Assembly: GCA_910574865.1 (NCBI GenBank)
Contig: CAJTDN010000012.1
Span: 62,001-126,000 of the forward strand
Reading direction: 5' to 3'
Origin: Lachnospiraceae bacterium
GTDB taxonomy: Bacteria > Bacillota > Clostridia > Lachnospirales > Lachnospiraceae
DNA length: 64,000 nucleotides
Of this stretch, positions 26,642 to 35,043 are shown one piece after another (within the stretch, counting starts at the first letter, position 1; each line of letters starts with the position of its first letter). Position numbers and translations under genes: made by a program. The notes beneath the pieces are model-generated. The model saw only the letters and a list, made by a program, of their open reading frames with translations, had not been told where the DNA came from and made no database searches.

Positions 26642-27748
26642 ATGTCGGATAAAAGAAGAAGACACAGAAGATATGGACTGGCGCGCAGAAGGAGAAAAAA
26701 TTGGTTTACGCGGATGCCAATTTGGCTGAGGGCCGTCTTGGCGGTGGTGCTGGTGCTTGTCTTGGCAGTGGGTACGGCATATGCGTATGTCAATTCCAAA
26801 TGGGACAGGATGGGAAGGGAAGAGATTAAGACCGACGAGTTGATTATCAACGCGGAGGTAAAGGAAAAGCTGGATTTGGGGGACGGGTATACCAACATTG
26901 CCCTTTTCGGAGTGGACAGCCGCGAGGGAAATTTGGGAGCCGGGTCTCGTAGTGATTGTATCATCGTCGCCAGTTTGAACAACCAGACGAAGGAAATCCG
27001 CATGGTGTCGATTTATCGGGACACGCTTTTGAATTTGTCGGACGGGACTTACCAGAAGTGTAACGCGGCTTATAGTTATGGTGGCCCGCAGATGGCCATC
27101 AACATGCTGAACATGAACCTTGATTTGGACATTGAGGATTACGTGACGGTGGACTTTTCGGCAATCGCCGACGGAATCGACATGCTGGGGGGGATTGACA
27201 TCGAAATCACGGAAGAAGAGTTGAAAGAATTAAATTACCACCTGGTGGGGACGGCGATGGCAATCGGCCGGGAAAGCCCGTTCGTGCAACATGCGGGGAT
27301 GGTACATCTGAACGGGATGCAGGCCACGACATATGCCCGTATCCGTTCCACGGCGGGAGGTGACTTTACGAGAACGGAGCGTCAGCGTCTTGTCATCGAG
27401 AAGGTCGTGGAGAAGGTAAAGAAGACGGACTTGCAGACGCTCGACGCCATGATCAACGAGCTGTTCTCGCATGTATCCACCAGTTTCACGTTGCCGGAGA
27501 TTTTGATGTACGCGACGGCATACAAGGAATACACGTTGGGAGAGAACACGGGCTTCCCCTATTCCGACCTGCTTTCGACGGACACGGTGTCGGGTTACGG
27601 AAGCATCGTGATTCCGGGTTCCCTCACGGGTAACGTGTCGCGGATGCATGAATTTTTATTCGGAACGGTGGATTACACGCCATCCTCGGAGGTCCAATCC
27701 ATCAGTTCGGAAATCACGGCCAAGGTGAGAAGCGCGAGGGGATACTAG
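26642..27748 (+). CDS. LCP-family cell-envelope ligase
   Basis: About 368 residues, the ordinary LCP design: basic cytoplasmic tail, one transmembrane helix (AVLAVVLVLVLAVGTAYAYV), then the extracellular LCP domain with ALFGVDSRE, RSDCIIVASLN, MVSIYRDTLL, GGIDIEI and TYARIRSTAGGDFTRTERQR. It would link the locus polymer from undecaprenyl pyrophosphate to peptidoglycan. The frame is open from GTG 26603, but the ATG at 26642 fits the family start. With the 4214 gene the locus is flanked by two LCP enzymes. Confidence 0.93.
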   Translation: MSDKRRRHRRYGLARRRRKNWFTRMPIWLRAVLAVVLVLVLAVGTAYAYVNSKWDRMGREEIKTDELIINAEVKEKLDLGDGYTNIALFGVDSREGNLGAGSRSDCIIVASLNNQTKEIRMVSIYRDTLLNLSDGTYQKCNAAYSYGGPQMAINMLNMNLDLDIEDYVTVDFSAIADGIDMLGGIDIEITEEELKELNYHLVGTAMAIGRESPFVQHAGMVHLNGMQATTYARIRSTAGGDFTRTERQRLVIEKVVEKVKKTDLQTLDAMINELFSHVSTSFTLPEILMYATAYKEYTLGENTGFPYSDLLSTDTVSGYGSIVIPGSLTGNVSRMHEFLFGTVDYTPSSEVQSISSEITAKVRSARGY

Positions 27749-27776
27749 CGGCGATATCCGTAAACTAAAAAAATGG

Positions 27777-27805
27777 TAGACATTTGGCGAAAAAGAGTGT
27801 ATGAT
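27777..27805 (+). promoter_or_regulatory. Candidate sigma-A promoter for the cohesin-like gene
   Basis: TAGACA (27777-27782), 17 bases, TATGAT (27800-27805), about 60 bases before the ATG at 27866. Confidence 0.55.
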
Positions 27806-27865
27806 GATGCCAGGGTCGAAAGGTCATGTATGACAATATGAAAAAGCAAAAGAAGGGGTGTTTTG

Positions 27866-29311
27866 ATGAATACGTTAAAGAAGCTGGCAACTGCATGTTT
27901 GTCCGTGTGTTTCATCGTTTTTTGCGTCGTGCTGACGAGCCATGCGGCGGACGGGACGATTTGGTTTTCGGATCCGCAGACCAGGGTCGGGGAGAACGTG
28001 GAAATTGATTTCAAGGTGAAGGGAAATGGTGAAGCCATCGGTGACACGGACATCGTCTTGAATTACGATCCCACGATGTTGGAGTTCATCAGCGGCGGTT
28101 CTGACATTATGAACGAGGGGAACGGGAAGCTCCATTTCACGGGGAAGGGAACCGGCGAGGAGGCGGAGCTTACCGCCACGTTGGTATTCCGTGCGTTGCA
28201 GACGGGAAGTCCGCAAGTGACGGTGGAGAGCAGTTCCGGATATCTTTTTTCTGATGAAGGGTTATATTTTCAGGAGGGATTTTCCACCGTTTCCGTTTCC
28301 GCGGCGGCGGACGGGACGACTTCCGTGCCGGGGGGACAGAGCGCGACGCTTCCGGGCGAGACGGTCACGGTAGGGGAGACGACCTATTCTCTGGCGGAAG
28401 ACTTCATACCAGTCACCATTCCCCAGGGCTTTACCGAGACAATGGTGACGTATAATGGGGCGGAACGCAGGTTTGTGGCCAACGAGAACGGGGTGACGCT
28501 CGGGTATTTGAAGGACGCTTCCGGCGCGGGCGCATTTTTCATATATAATGCGGAGAACGCGACATTCGTGCCATATATCGTGATAGGAATTTCCGAGAAC
28601 ACGTCCATCGCCCTTTTGGATGGTTCGAGTGAGGTGGGTGTACCGGAAGGGTACCAGCAGGCGACACTGACCGTGTCGAATTATCAGCTGTCAGCGTGGC
28701 AGGACATGCAGCACGAGGGCTTCTATTTGATTTACGCGATGAACGTTTATAGCGGTTCGAAGCAGCTTTATTGTTACGATACCGCGGAGGGAACGTACCA
28801 GCGTTTTATCGCGCCCCAGGCGGCCACCGACAATACGGAATCGGAGCCGAAAAAGGATGACAAGAACCTGATGCCTTTCCTGCTGGGCGGGGGTGCCGGG
28901 TTGCTTTTGATGTTAATTATCATCATTGTGCTGGCCGTGAAGCTGCTACATCGGAACCAGGAGCTGGACGACATTTACGACGAGTACGGGATTGGGGACG
29001 AGGAAGAGGAAGCCGGGCAGGAGAAGGAGAAAAAAAATTCTGGAAAAGGAAAGTCGGAGCATGACAAGTCATATGATTATGAGGAGGAGTTCGACGACGA
29101 CTACGAGGATGATGGTTATGACGAGTTCGATGACGACGAATATGACGACGACTATGAGGATGACGGTTATGACGATGAATATGATGACGACGGTTACGAT
29201 GATTTTGAAGACGAGTACGAGGAGCCGTCCCGCGTGAAGTCCAAAGGAAAGAAAGGTTCCGCGTCGGCCAAAGGAAAAAAGGGCTATGACTTGGAGTTTA
29301 TAGACTTGTAA
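27866..29311 (+). CDS. Surface protein with cohesin-like domain and acidic cytoplasmic tail
   Basis: 481 residues. A signal peptide (1-27) ends near SHAADG. Residues ~28-145 read as a cohesin-like beta sandwich: GENVEIDFKVKGNGEAIGDTD, NYDPTMLEFISG and ATLVFRALQTGSPQVTV. A second beta region spans ~165-315. A membrane helix follows (LLMLIIIIVLAVKLL, ~350), and then a long cytoplasmic tail of Asp/Glu/Tyr-rich repeats (EDDGYDEFDDDEYDDD type). Clostridial homologues with this plan occur next to LCP genes. It may dock dockerin-bearing proteins or act as an envelope sensor; both are inference. Confidence 0.75.
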   Translation: MNTLKKLATACLSVCFIVFCVVLTSHAADGTIWFSDPQTRVGENVEIDFKVKGNGEAIGDTDIVLNYDPTMLEFISGGSDIMNEGNGKLHFTGKGTGEEAELTATLVFRALQTGSPQVTVESSSGYLFSDEGLYFQEGFSTVSVSAAADGTTSVPGGQSATLPGETVTVGETTYSLAEDFIPVTIPQGFTETMVTYNGAERRFVANENGVTLGYLKDASGAGAFFIYNAENATFVPYIVIGISENTSIALLDGSSEVGVPEGYQQATLTVSNYQLSAWQDMQHEGFYLIYAMNVYSGSKQLYCYDTAEGTYQRFIAPQAATDNTESEPKKDDKNLMPFLLGGGAGLLLMLIIIIVLAVKLLHRNQELDDIYDEYGIGDEEEEAGQEKEKKNSGKGKSEHDKSYDYEEEFDDDYEDDGYDEFDDDEYDDDYEDDGYDDEYDDDGYDDFEDEYEEPSRVKSKGKKGSASAKGKKGYDLEFIDL

Positions 29312-29328
29312 TCGAGCATGATGGTAAA

Positions 29329-29376
29329 CGGGACAGAATGAGCGAGGGTGCTCGCGGCAGTCTGTCCCGTTTTGTT
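29329..29376 (+). terminator. Intrinsic terminator after the cohesin-like gene
   Basis: GGGACAGA (29330-29337) pairs with TCTGTCCC (29361-29368). Inside it, GCGAG-GGTG-CTCGC forms a second stem, and the T-rich TTTTGTT follows. It separates the gene from glmS. Confidence 0.8.
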
Positions 29377-29463
29377 ACTGTGAATAGTAATCCCGTTTTG
29401 AGCGGGGACGCCGGATGAAAATAACGAGTTCGGGGCGTTGTGACTGGAAAGGAGAGAAGAACG

Positions 29464-31290
29464 ATGTGTGGAATTGTGGGTTATATCGGGGAGCGGCAGG
29501 CGGCCCCGATTTTGCTGGACGGGTTGTCAAAGTTGGAGTACCGTGGTTACGATTCGGCGGGAATCGCGGTATATGACGGGGAGCAGATTCACCTGACGAA
29601 GTCCAAGGGACGGCTGAAGGTGTTGGGGGAAATGACCCATGACGGGGAGACGATGCCGGGGACGTTGGGAATCGGCCACACGCGGTGGGCCACGCACGGG
29701 GAGCCCTCGGATGCCAACGCGCACCCGCACATGAACAAGGACAAGAGTATCGCGGTCGTGCACAATGGAATCATAGAGAATTATTTGAAATTAAAAAAAC
29801 GTTTGACGGACAAGGGATATGAATTCATGTCGGACACGGACACGGAGGTCGTGGCGCATCTTCTGGACCGCTATTATGACGGTAATCCGTTGGCGGCCAT
29901 CATCAAGGTGATGCACCGCATGGAGGGGTCTTACGCGCTTGGCATCGTCTTCAAGGATCATCCGGACCAGTTGTTCGCGGTGCGAAAGGACAGTCCGCTG
30001 ATCGTGGGTCACACGGACGGGGGCAATATTATTGCCTCCGACGTGCCGGCGGTCCTGAAGTATACGAGGAACGTGTACTTCATGGAAAATGAGGAAGTGG
30101 TCTGCATCCGGCGTGATTCGTTGGAATTTTATAACGTGGACGAGGAGCGGATTGAAAAGGATCCGGTTCATATTGATTGGGACGTGGACGCGGCGGAGAA
30201 AGGTGGATATGAGCACTTCATGCTGAAGGAGATGTATGAGCAGCCGAAGGCGATTGCGGATACCATTTCCCCGAGAATCAAGGGGCATGACATCGTCATT
30301 GAGGAACTGGGGATGACGGACGGGGAAATCCGCCAGGTCGGCAAAATCATGATCGTGGCCTGCGGGTCGGCCTATCACGCGGGCGTTACCGGAAAGTATG
30401 TGTTGGAGGGAATGGCGCGGATTCCGGTCGAGGTGGACTTGGCATCGGAATTCCGTTACCGTGACCCGCTTTTGGATGAAAACACGTTGGTCATTATCAT
30501 CAGCCAGTCCGGAGAGACGGCCGATTCGCTGGCCGCTTTGCGGGAGTCGAAGGCACGTGGCGCGAGGGTGCTGGGAATCGTTAACGTGGTGGGAAGTTCT
30601 ATTGCCCGGGAGGCGGACAACGTGATGTACACCTGGGCGGGGCCGGAAATCGCGGTGGCCACGACGAAGGCATATTCGTGCCAGTTGGTTGCGTTATATT
30701 TGCTGGCGATGAAATTTGGAGCGGCGCGGGACACGCTTACCAGCCAGGAGATGGGGTGCTATATTGAAGACTTGAAACGGATTCCGGACCAGGTGGAAAT
30801 GCTTTTGAACAACAAGAACCGCATCCAGAAGTTTGCCAACCGTTACCTGGCGGCAATCGACGTGTTTTTCATCGGGCGTGGGATCGATTACGCGATTTCG
30901 CTGGAAGGTTCTTTAAAATTGAAGGAGATTTCCTACATTCATTCGGAGGCGTACGCGGCCGGTGAACTGAAGCACGGAACGATTTCCCTGATTGAGGATG
31001 GAACCCTCGTGGTCGCCGTCCTCACGCAGGAGAACCTATATAAGAAAATGATCAGTAACATGGTGGAAGTCCGCACCAGGGGCGCGTTCGTGCTGGCCGT
31101 GACGAACGAGGGGAACGACGAGGCGGGACGCGCCGCCGATTACGTGGTTTACGTGCCGAAGACCAATCCGTATTTTGCAAACTCGCTGGCAATCGTGCCC
31201 CTACAATTGTTTGGGTATTATATCGCCGTCGGAAAGGGGTGCGACGTGGATAAGCCGCGCAACCTGGCGAAGTCGGTGACGGTGGAGTAA
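29464..31290 (+). CDS. glmS: Glutamine-fructose-6-phosphate aminotransferase
   Basis: 608 residues. It makes glucosamine-6-phosphate from fructose-6-phosphate and glutamine, the entry to UDP-GlcNAc and peptidoglycan. The N-terminal nucleophile Cys2 sits in MCGIVGYIG, so the start is 29464, with AAAGGAGAG just upstream. HTRWATHGEPSD and the two SIS domains (IVACGSAYHAGV, IISQSGETADSL) are typical, and the end NLAKSVTVE is conserved. A glmS ribozyme is not apparent: only about 90 nt separate the upstream terminator from the start. Confidence 0.97.
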   Translation: MCGIVGYIGERQAAPILLDGLSKLEYRGYDSAGIAVYDGEQIHLTKSKGRLKVLGEMTHDGETMPGTLGIGHTRWATHGEPSDANAHPHMNKDKSIAVVHNGIIENYLKLKKRLTDKGYEFMSDTDTEVVAHLLDRYYDGNPLAAIIKVMHRMEGSYALGIVFKDHPDQLFAVRKDSPLIVGHTDGGNIIASDVPAVLKYTRNVYFMENEEVVCIRRDSLEFYNVDEERIEKDPVHIDWDVDAAEKGGYEHFMLKEMYEQPKAIADTISPRIKGHDIVIEELGMTDGEIRQVGKIMIVACGSAYHAGVTGKYVLEGMARIPVEVDLASEFRYRDPLLDENTLVIIISQSGETADSLAALRESKARGARVLGIVNVVGSSIAREADNVMYTWAGPEIAVATTKAYSCQLVALYLLAMKFGAARDTLTSQEMGCYIEDLKRIPDQVEMLLNNKNRIQKFANRYLAAIDVFFIGRGIDYAISLEGSLKLKEISYIHSEAYAAGELKHGTISLIEDGTLVVAVLTQENLYKKMISNMVEVRTRGAFVLAVTNEGNDEAGRAADYVVYVPKTNPYFANSLAIVPLQLFGYYIAVGKGCDVDKPRNLAKSVTVE

Positions 31291-31559
31291 AAACGGGAAT
31301 ACGCGGTCTTATGCGGTTTGCCCCGTACGGTTGGCTCGTGACTGGGCGGGGGGGCGTGTTTTTGGCCGGTGTCCATGGGAATCGACATTTTTTCATGGAA
31401 TATACACAGTTTCATCACAAAATGCGATTATGATGTCATCATGGGATTCAGGATTGCATGAATGTACCGGCATGGGGCAATCCATACATCATAAGAATCG
31501 GGGAAGTGCATTTGCGCGGAACGGTTCGTGCATCATAATAAAGAAAGGATGAAATAATC
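31291..31559 (+). other. glmS-htrA intergenic region
   Basis: 269 nt without a gene. A G7 run lies near 31349. A hairpin GGATTGC/GCAATCC (about 31450-31485) is enclosed by GATTC/GAATC. No clear consensus promoter was recognised, although the HtrA gene presumably has one here. Confidence 0.4.
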
Positions 31560-32945
31560 ATGGATGAGCGATATCATTACTATGGACCAGAGATACGGCG
31601 AGGAGAAAGCACGTTTCAAGAAGGTGGCGGGGATGGGGCAGGCATGCGTGGCGAAAGCCATGAAGGTACGTATGGGAATTTCCAATATGTCCCGTCAAGG
31701 CAGGAAACCGTGAAAAAGAAAAGGCGGGTTCCAAAAATCGTGAAATTGGTGGGGATGGCGGTGCTGTTCGGGCTCGTGTCGGGAAGCGTTTTCCTCGGCG
31801 TGAACATGGTCGGCAACAAGTTGCTTGGAAATGGCGGTTCGGCGAACCCCAGCATCGTCAATCCGGGCGACGTTGCCGATAACGCGATGCTGACCAAGTC
31901 TTCCAGCGTGGTGACGTCCGACGTGTCCGGAATCGTGGAGGACGTGATGCCTTCTGTCGTGTCCATCACGAACATGAGCGTGCAGCAGGTGCAGAATTTT
32001 TTCGGAAGGGTTTCCGAGTATAACAGCACGAGCGCCGGAACCGGCATCATCATCGCGCAGACGGAAGAGGAGCTTTTGATTGTGACGAATTACCACGTGA
32101 TTGCCGGGAGCGAGACGCTGACGGTCACGTTTTGCGACAAGAGCAGCGTCGAGGCGGACGTGAAGGGCAGTGATTCGGAGCACGACATCGCGGTAATCGC
32201 CGTGCCGCTCCAGTCCATTTCCAACGACACGATGTCAAAAATCGCGGTCGCCACGCTGGGGGATTCGACCCAGTTGAAGGTAGGGGAACCGGCCATCGCC
32301 ATCGGGAACGCCCTTGGCTACGGGCAGTCCGTCACGACGGGTGTCATCAGCGCGTTGGACGTGAACAGCAGCACGGTAAATTCGGAGCAGAACATGGTGG
32401 CGACGGACGTGGTTGACGAGGACGCGGTCAGGCTGATCCAGACGGACGCGGCAATCAACCCGGGGAACAGCGGCGGCGCGCTCGTGAATGCCAACGGGGA
32501 AGTGATAGGCATCAATTCTTCCAAAATCGAGGGCAGCACGGTCGAGGGAATGGGATACGCGATTCCAATCAGCGACGTGTCGGACATCATTCACGGCCTC
32601 ATGAACCAGAAGACCAAGCACAAGGTTGCCGAGGGCGAGCAGGGTTATCTAGGCATCAGGGGATATGACGTGATTGCCGAGAGTTCGCAGAGGTACAACA
32701 TGCCCACGGGTGTTTACGTGTCCGAGGTCATAAAGGGCGGCGGCGCGGAAAAGGCGGGCATTCGAAAGGGAAATATCATCACCGCGATTGGAGGAACCAG
32801 GGTGGAGAGCATGAACGCCCTCAAGAAGGAACTGGAATACTACGCCAAGGGCGAGGCGGTCGAGGTGACGATTGCAATTCCACAGAGTGACGGGGAGTAC
32901 GGGCAGGAAACCGTGGAAGTCACGTTGGGCGAAAGCACGAATTAA
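31560..32945 (+). CDS. HtrA/DegP-like membrane serine protease
   Basis: 461 residues. A cytoplasmic N-terminus and one membrane helix (LVGMAVLFGLVSGSVFLGV, ~62-80) precede the trypsin-like domain. The triad is visible: His179 in TNYHVIAG, Asp209 in EHDIAVI and Ser304 in NPGNSGGAL. A single PDZ domain (~355-455, GYLGIRGYDV, GAEKAGIRKGNII) follows. Such proteins degrade or refold misfolded envelope proteins. AAAGG precedes the ATG. It stands alone between glmS and the coat genes. Confidence 0.93.
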   Translation: MDERYHYYGPEIRRGESTFQEGGGDGAGMRGESHEGTYGNFQYVPSRQETVKKKRRVPKIVKLVGMAVLFGLVSGSVFLGVNMVGNKLLGNGGSANPSIVNPGDVADNAMLTKSSSVVTSDVSGIVEDVMPSVVSITNMSVQQVQNFFGRVSEYNSTSAGTGIIIAQTEEELLIVTNYHVIAGSETLTVTFCDKSSVEADVKGSDSEHDIAVIAVPLQSISNDTMSKIAVATLGDSTQLKVGEPAIAIGNALGYGQSVTTGVISALDVNSSTVNSEQNMVATDVVDEDAVRLIQTDAAINPGNSGGALVNANGEVIGINSSKIEGSTVEGMGYAIPISDVSDIIHGLMNQKTKHKVAEGEQGYLGIRGYDVIAESSQRYNMPTGVYVSEVIKGGGAEKAGIRKGNIITAIGGTRVESMNALKKELEYYAKGEAVEVTIAIPQSDGEYGQETVEVTLGESTN

Positions 32946-33031
32946 GGGAATTATTTTGTCGTCCACAATAACACACTTTTGAAACTTCTTCCATACTATA
33001 TACTGTAAAATGTATGGAAGGAGTTTTTTTG

Positions 33032-33625
33032 ATGGCGAATTGTCAGAATCAAATGCGTTATGGGCAGCAAAACATGAACCGGCAGCAGCGTCCCATGCGC
33101 AATGGATATGGAATGCAACAGCGTCCTGATACAAATTGCGTGAGAGTGGAAGCGACCGTGTGTGCCACGAACCAGCAGGAGCAGCGTGGTTGCATGGCCG
33201 CCGAACCTACGCGTGGTTGTGAGCGTCAGGAAAGGGAATGCGGCTGCGAACGCCGGGAAAGGGAATGCGGCTGCGAACGCCGGGAGAGGGAATGCGGCTG
33301 CGAACGCCAGGAAAGGGAATGTGGCTGCGAACGCCAGGAAAGGGAATGCGGCTGCGAACGCCAGGAAAGGGAATGTGGCTGCGAACGCCAGGAGAGGGAA
33401 TGCGGCTGCGAACGCCAGGAAAGGGAATGTGGCTGCGAACGTCAGGAAGAGAGGGATTGCGGTCGTCAACGCAAGGATCGTCTGTCAGGAATGCCGCTCG
33501 CGATGGCCTACGTACCATGGCAGGAGTGGGGAGATTTGTACTGCGCCCACAAAGCGTTGGAGGTCGGAACGGTCTTTGAGGAACTGGATATGCCATTTTT
33601 GGGGAGAGGAGGCTGTAATCGATGA
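33032..33625 (+). CDS. cotJA: CotJA-type spore coat protein with Cys-rich repeat insert
   Basis: About 197 residues. The last ~50 (LSGMPLAMAYVPWQEWG, ALEVGTVFEELDMPF) match CotJA, normally a protein of about 80 residues. Here a Gln/Asn/Arg-rich N-terminus (NQMRYGQQNMNRQQRP) and eight CGCER-type units of nine residues, CGCER(R/Q)ERE, extend it (~residues 70-141). Each unit adds two Cys plus dense Arg and Glu, suggesting metal binding, disulfide cross-linking or mosaic self-assembly in the coat. AAGGAG (33017-33022) fixes the start at 33032. It overlaps cotJB by ATGA. Sporulation-specific transcription is expected but was not proved. Confidence 0.85.
   Translation: MANCQNQMRYGQQNMNRQQRPMRNGYGMQQRPDTNCVRVEATVCATNQQEQRGCMAAEPTRGCERQERECGCERRERECGCERRERECGCERQERECGCERQERECGCERQERECGCERQERECGCERQERECGCERQEERDCGRQRKDRLSGMPLAMAYVPWQEWGDLYCAHKALEVGTVFEELDMPFLGRGGCNR
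33214..33455 (+). repeat. 27-bp tandem repeat inside cotJA
   Basis: GGCTGCGAACG recurs at 33242, 33269, 33296, 33323, 33350, 33377, 33404 and 33431, an exact 27-bp period. A degenerate first unit begins near 33217. Third-position changes (CGG/TGT, CCGGG/CCAGG, AAAGG/GAGAGG) show units spreading by duplication. Three overlapping frames stay open through it, which produces spurious ORFs. Confidence 0.97.
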
Positions 33626-33891
33626 GCGAGTGTCCGAACAGAAAAGAATTGTTCCATCATATTAATGAAGTCAGTTTTGCCGTGGATGACATTAAGTTAT
33701 ACCTGGATACGCATCCTTGTGACGACGAGGCAATGGAATGTTTCGAAGAGTACAGCCAGCTTCGCAACGAGGCCTTGAAGGAATATGCAAAGCATTTTGG
33801 GCCGCTGACGGTGGATACCGCCGTTTGTTCGGAGGCGGACAAATGGAACTGGATCCAGGAACCGTGGCCATGGCAGAAAGGGGGATGTTAG
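33622..33891 (+). CDS. cotJB: Spore coat peptide assembly protein CotJB
   Basis: 89 residues. ELFHHINEVSFAVDDIKLYL, DTHPCDDEAM and the end WNWIQEPWPWQKGGC are diagnostic for CotJB, which is needed with CotJA and CotJC for incorporation into the spore coat. It overlaps cotJA by four bases and precedes cotJC by three. Confidence 0.94.
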   Translation: MSECPNRKELFHHINEVSFAVDDIKLYLDTHPCDDEAMECFEEYSQLRNEALKEYAKHFGPLTVDTAVCSEADKWNWIQEPWPWQKGGC

Positions 33892-33894
33892 TGT

Positions 33895-34512
33895 ATGTGG
33901 TTGTATGAGAAGAGATTGCAGTATCCGGTGAAAATTACGGAGACGAACCCGAAGCTGGCCCAGGTCATCATCAGTCAGTTTGGAGGGCCGGACGGGGAAC
34001 TGGCGGCATCCATGAGATATTTGTCGCAGAGGTACACCATGCCGTATAACGAGGTGACCGGGATTTTGACCGACATCGGTACGGAAGAACTGGCCCACAT
34101 GGAGATTGTGTGCGCCATCATCCACCAGCTTACGCGTGACTTGACGCCGGAGCAGTTGAAGGCATCCGGGTTTGACAAATATTACGTGGACCACACGTTG
34201 GCATTGTGGCCGCAGGCGGCCAGCGGGGCGCCGTGGACGGCGACCTATTTCCAGTCGAAGGGCGACCCGATAACGGACTTGCATGAGGACATGGCGGCGG
34301 AGCAGAAGGCCAGGACGACGTATGACAACATCCTGCGACTGACGAACGACCCGGAAATCTGTGATCCGATTCGTTTCCTGCGCCAGAGGGAAATCGTGCA
34401 TTACCAGCGTTTCGGTGAATCGTTGCGAATCGTGCAGGAGCACTTGGACAGCAAGAACTTCTATGCGATTAATCCCGAGTTTGACGTGCGTCAGGACTGC
34501 GGGTGCAAATGA
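33895..34512 (+). CDS. cotJC: CotJC manganese catalase-like spore coat protein
   Basis: 205 residues. MWLYEKRLQYPVKI, the metal-ligand helix GTEELAHMEIVCAIIHQL and DPICDPIRFLRQRE-type ligands (DPIRFLRQREIVHY) are those of the dimanganese catalase fold. The family protects the spore or acts as a coat structural protein. The end FDVRQDCGCK is typical. Last gene of the cotJ operon. Confidence 0.95.
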   Translation: MWLYEKRLQYPVKITETNPKLAQVIISQFGGPDGELAASMRYLSQRYTMPYNEVTGILTDIGTEELAHMEIVCAIIHQLTRDLTPEQLKASGFDKYYVDHTLALWPQAASGAPWTATYFQSKGDPITDLHEDMAAEQKARTTYDNILRLTNDPEICDPIRFLRQREIVHYQRFGESLRIVQEHLDSKNFYAINPEFDVRQDCGCK

Positions 34513-34536
34513 CGACGAAATATGGTTGAAAATTCG

Positions 34537-34559
34537 GGGAGGGGTTTCGCACCCTTCCC
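34537..34559 (+). terminator. Weak hairpin after cotJC
   Basis: GGGAGGGGT (34537-34545) pairs with ACCCTTCCC (34551-34559) around TTCGC. There is almost no T run after it, so it is at best a weak terminator for the cotJ operon. Confidence 0.4.
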
Positions 34560-34870
34560 TTGTCAAGCTGTGGGAGGTTTGGATTAAGATGTTAAATCAT
34601 GCCGGAACCTGCTGACAAAGGCGGACATCTCTTGTGGAGTTTTGATAAGAATTACCTGCTTCCCGTCGCGAAGTTGTCCACGCCGACAGTAATTCAACAA
34701 TGTGTCCCGTCGCTGAGCAGCGTGGTTTTGACTTCGTGTGTCAATAATTTTGGAATTGTTGCCATGGCAAGTCATGGCATTGTCAATAAACTTGACATGA
34801 TTTAAAATGTTATTTTTTTAGCGAAAATACTGTTTTTTTGCGTGCGTATATCTTATATAATCATTTATAA
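34560..34870. other. Gene-free stretch after cotJ
   Basis: No convincing gene. Short open frames on both strands (34584-34775 minus, 34599-34805 plus) have no ribosome site or recognisable family. The stretch is AT-rich from 34790. A TATAAT at 34856-34861 could be a -10 box, but no matching -35 is seen. Confidence 0.4.
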
Positions 34871-34995
34871 GAAACTCTCATGTCGCCTGACGGCGACACT
34901 GCCATAAGTAAAGTCGATTGCTTCATGCTTATGCACTCCCGCAATCGCCACCCGCATCACGTTTTCGTATGGTCAGCGCGGTAAACGCGCAGATC
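34871..34995 (-). repeat. Inverted homologue of hairpin array E1 (element E2)
   Basis: Read on the minus strand, GCGATTGCGGGAGTGC then ATAAGCATGAAGCAATCGAC aligns with E1 (GCGATTGTGGGAGTGC, GTAAGCACGGAGAAATCGAC, from about 5998). Then ACTTATGG and the palindrome TGTCGCC-GTCA-GGCGACA follow, matching E1 at 6130-6157. E2 lacks the roughly 90-nt middle section of E1. On the plus strand the sequence continues to GCGCG-GTAAA-CGCGC (about 34976-34990). Confidence 0.75.
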
Positions 34996-35043
34996 TGGTT
35001 GAACCGTAACGTGGGAACATGAATGAAAAACAGGAGGTGTACC

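Noticed and set aside
29377-29463. glmS ribozyme upstream of glmS
   Set aside because: The gap between the terminator and the start is too short, and no ribozyme core was recognised.
33214-33455. CRISPR-like array
   Set aside because: The units are contiguous 27-bp coding repeats without spacers, and the surrounding frame is CotJA.
33162-33665. Additional frames through the cotJA repeat (NARKGNAAA and MRLRTPGKG types)
   Set aside because: The 27-bp period keeps all frames open; only the frame that ends in the conserved CotJA domain and overlaps cotJB is supported.
34584-34805. Two overlapping short frames of 63 and 68 codons on opposite strands
   Set aside because: No ribosome site, no recognisable family; the minus one resembles PanC only in a few residues.
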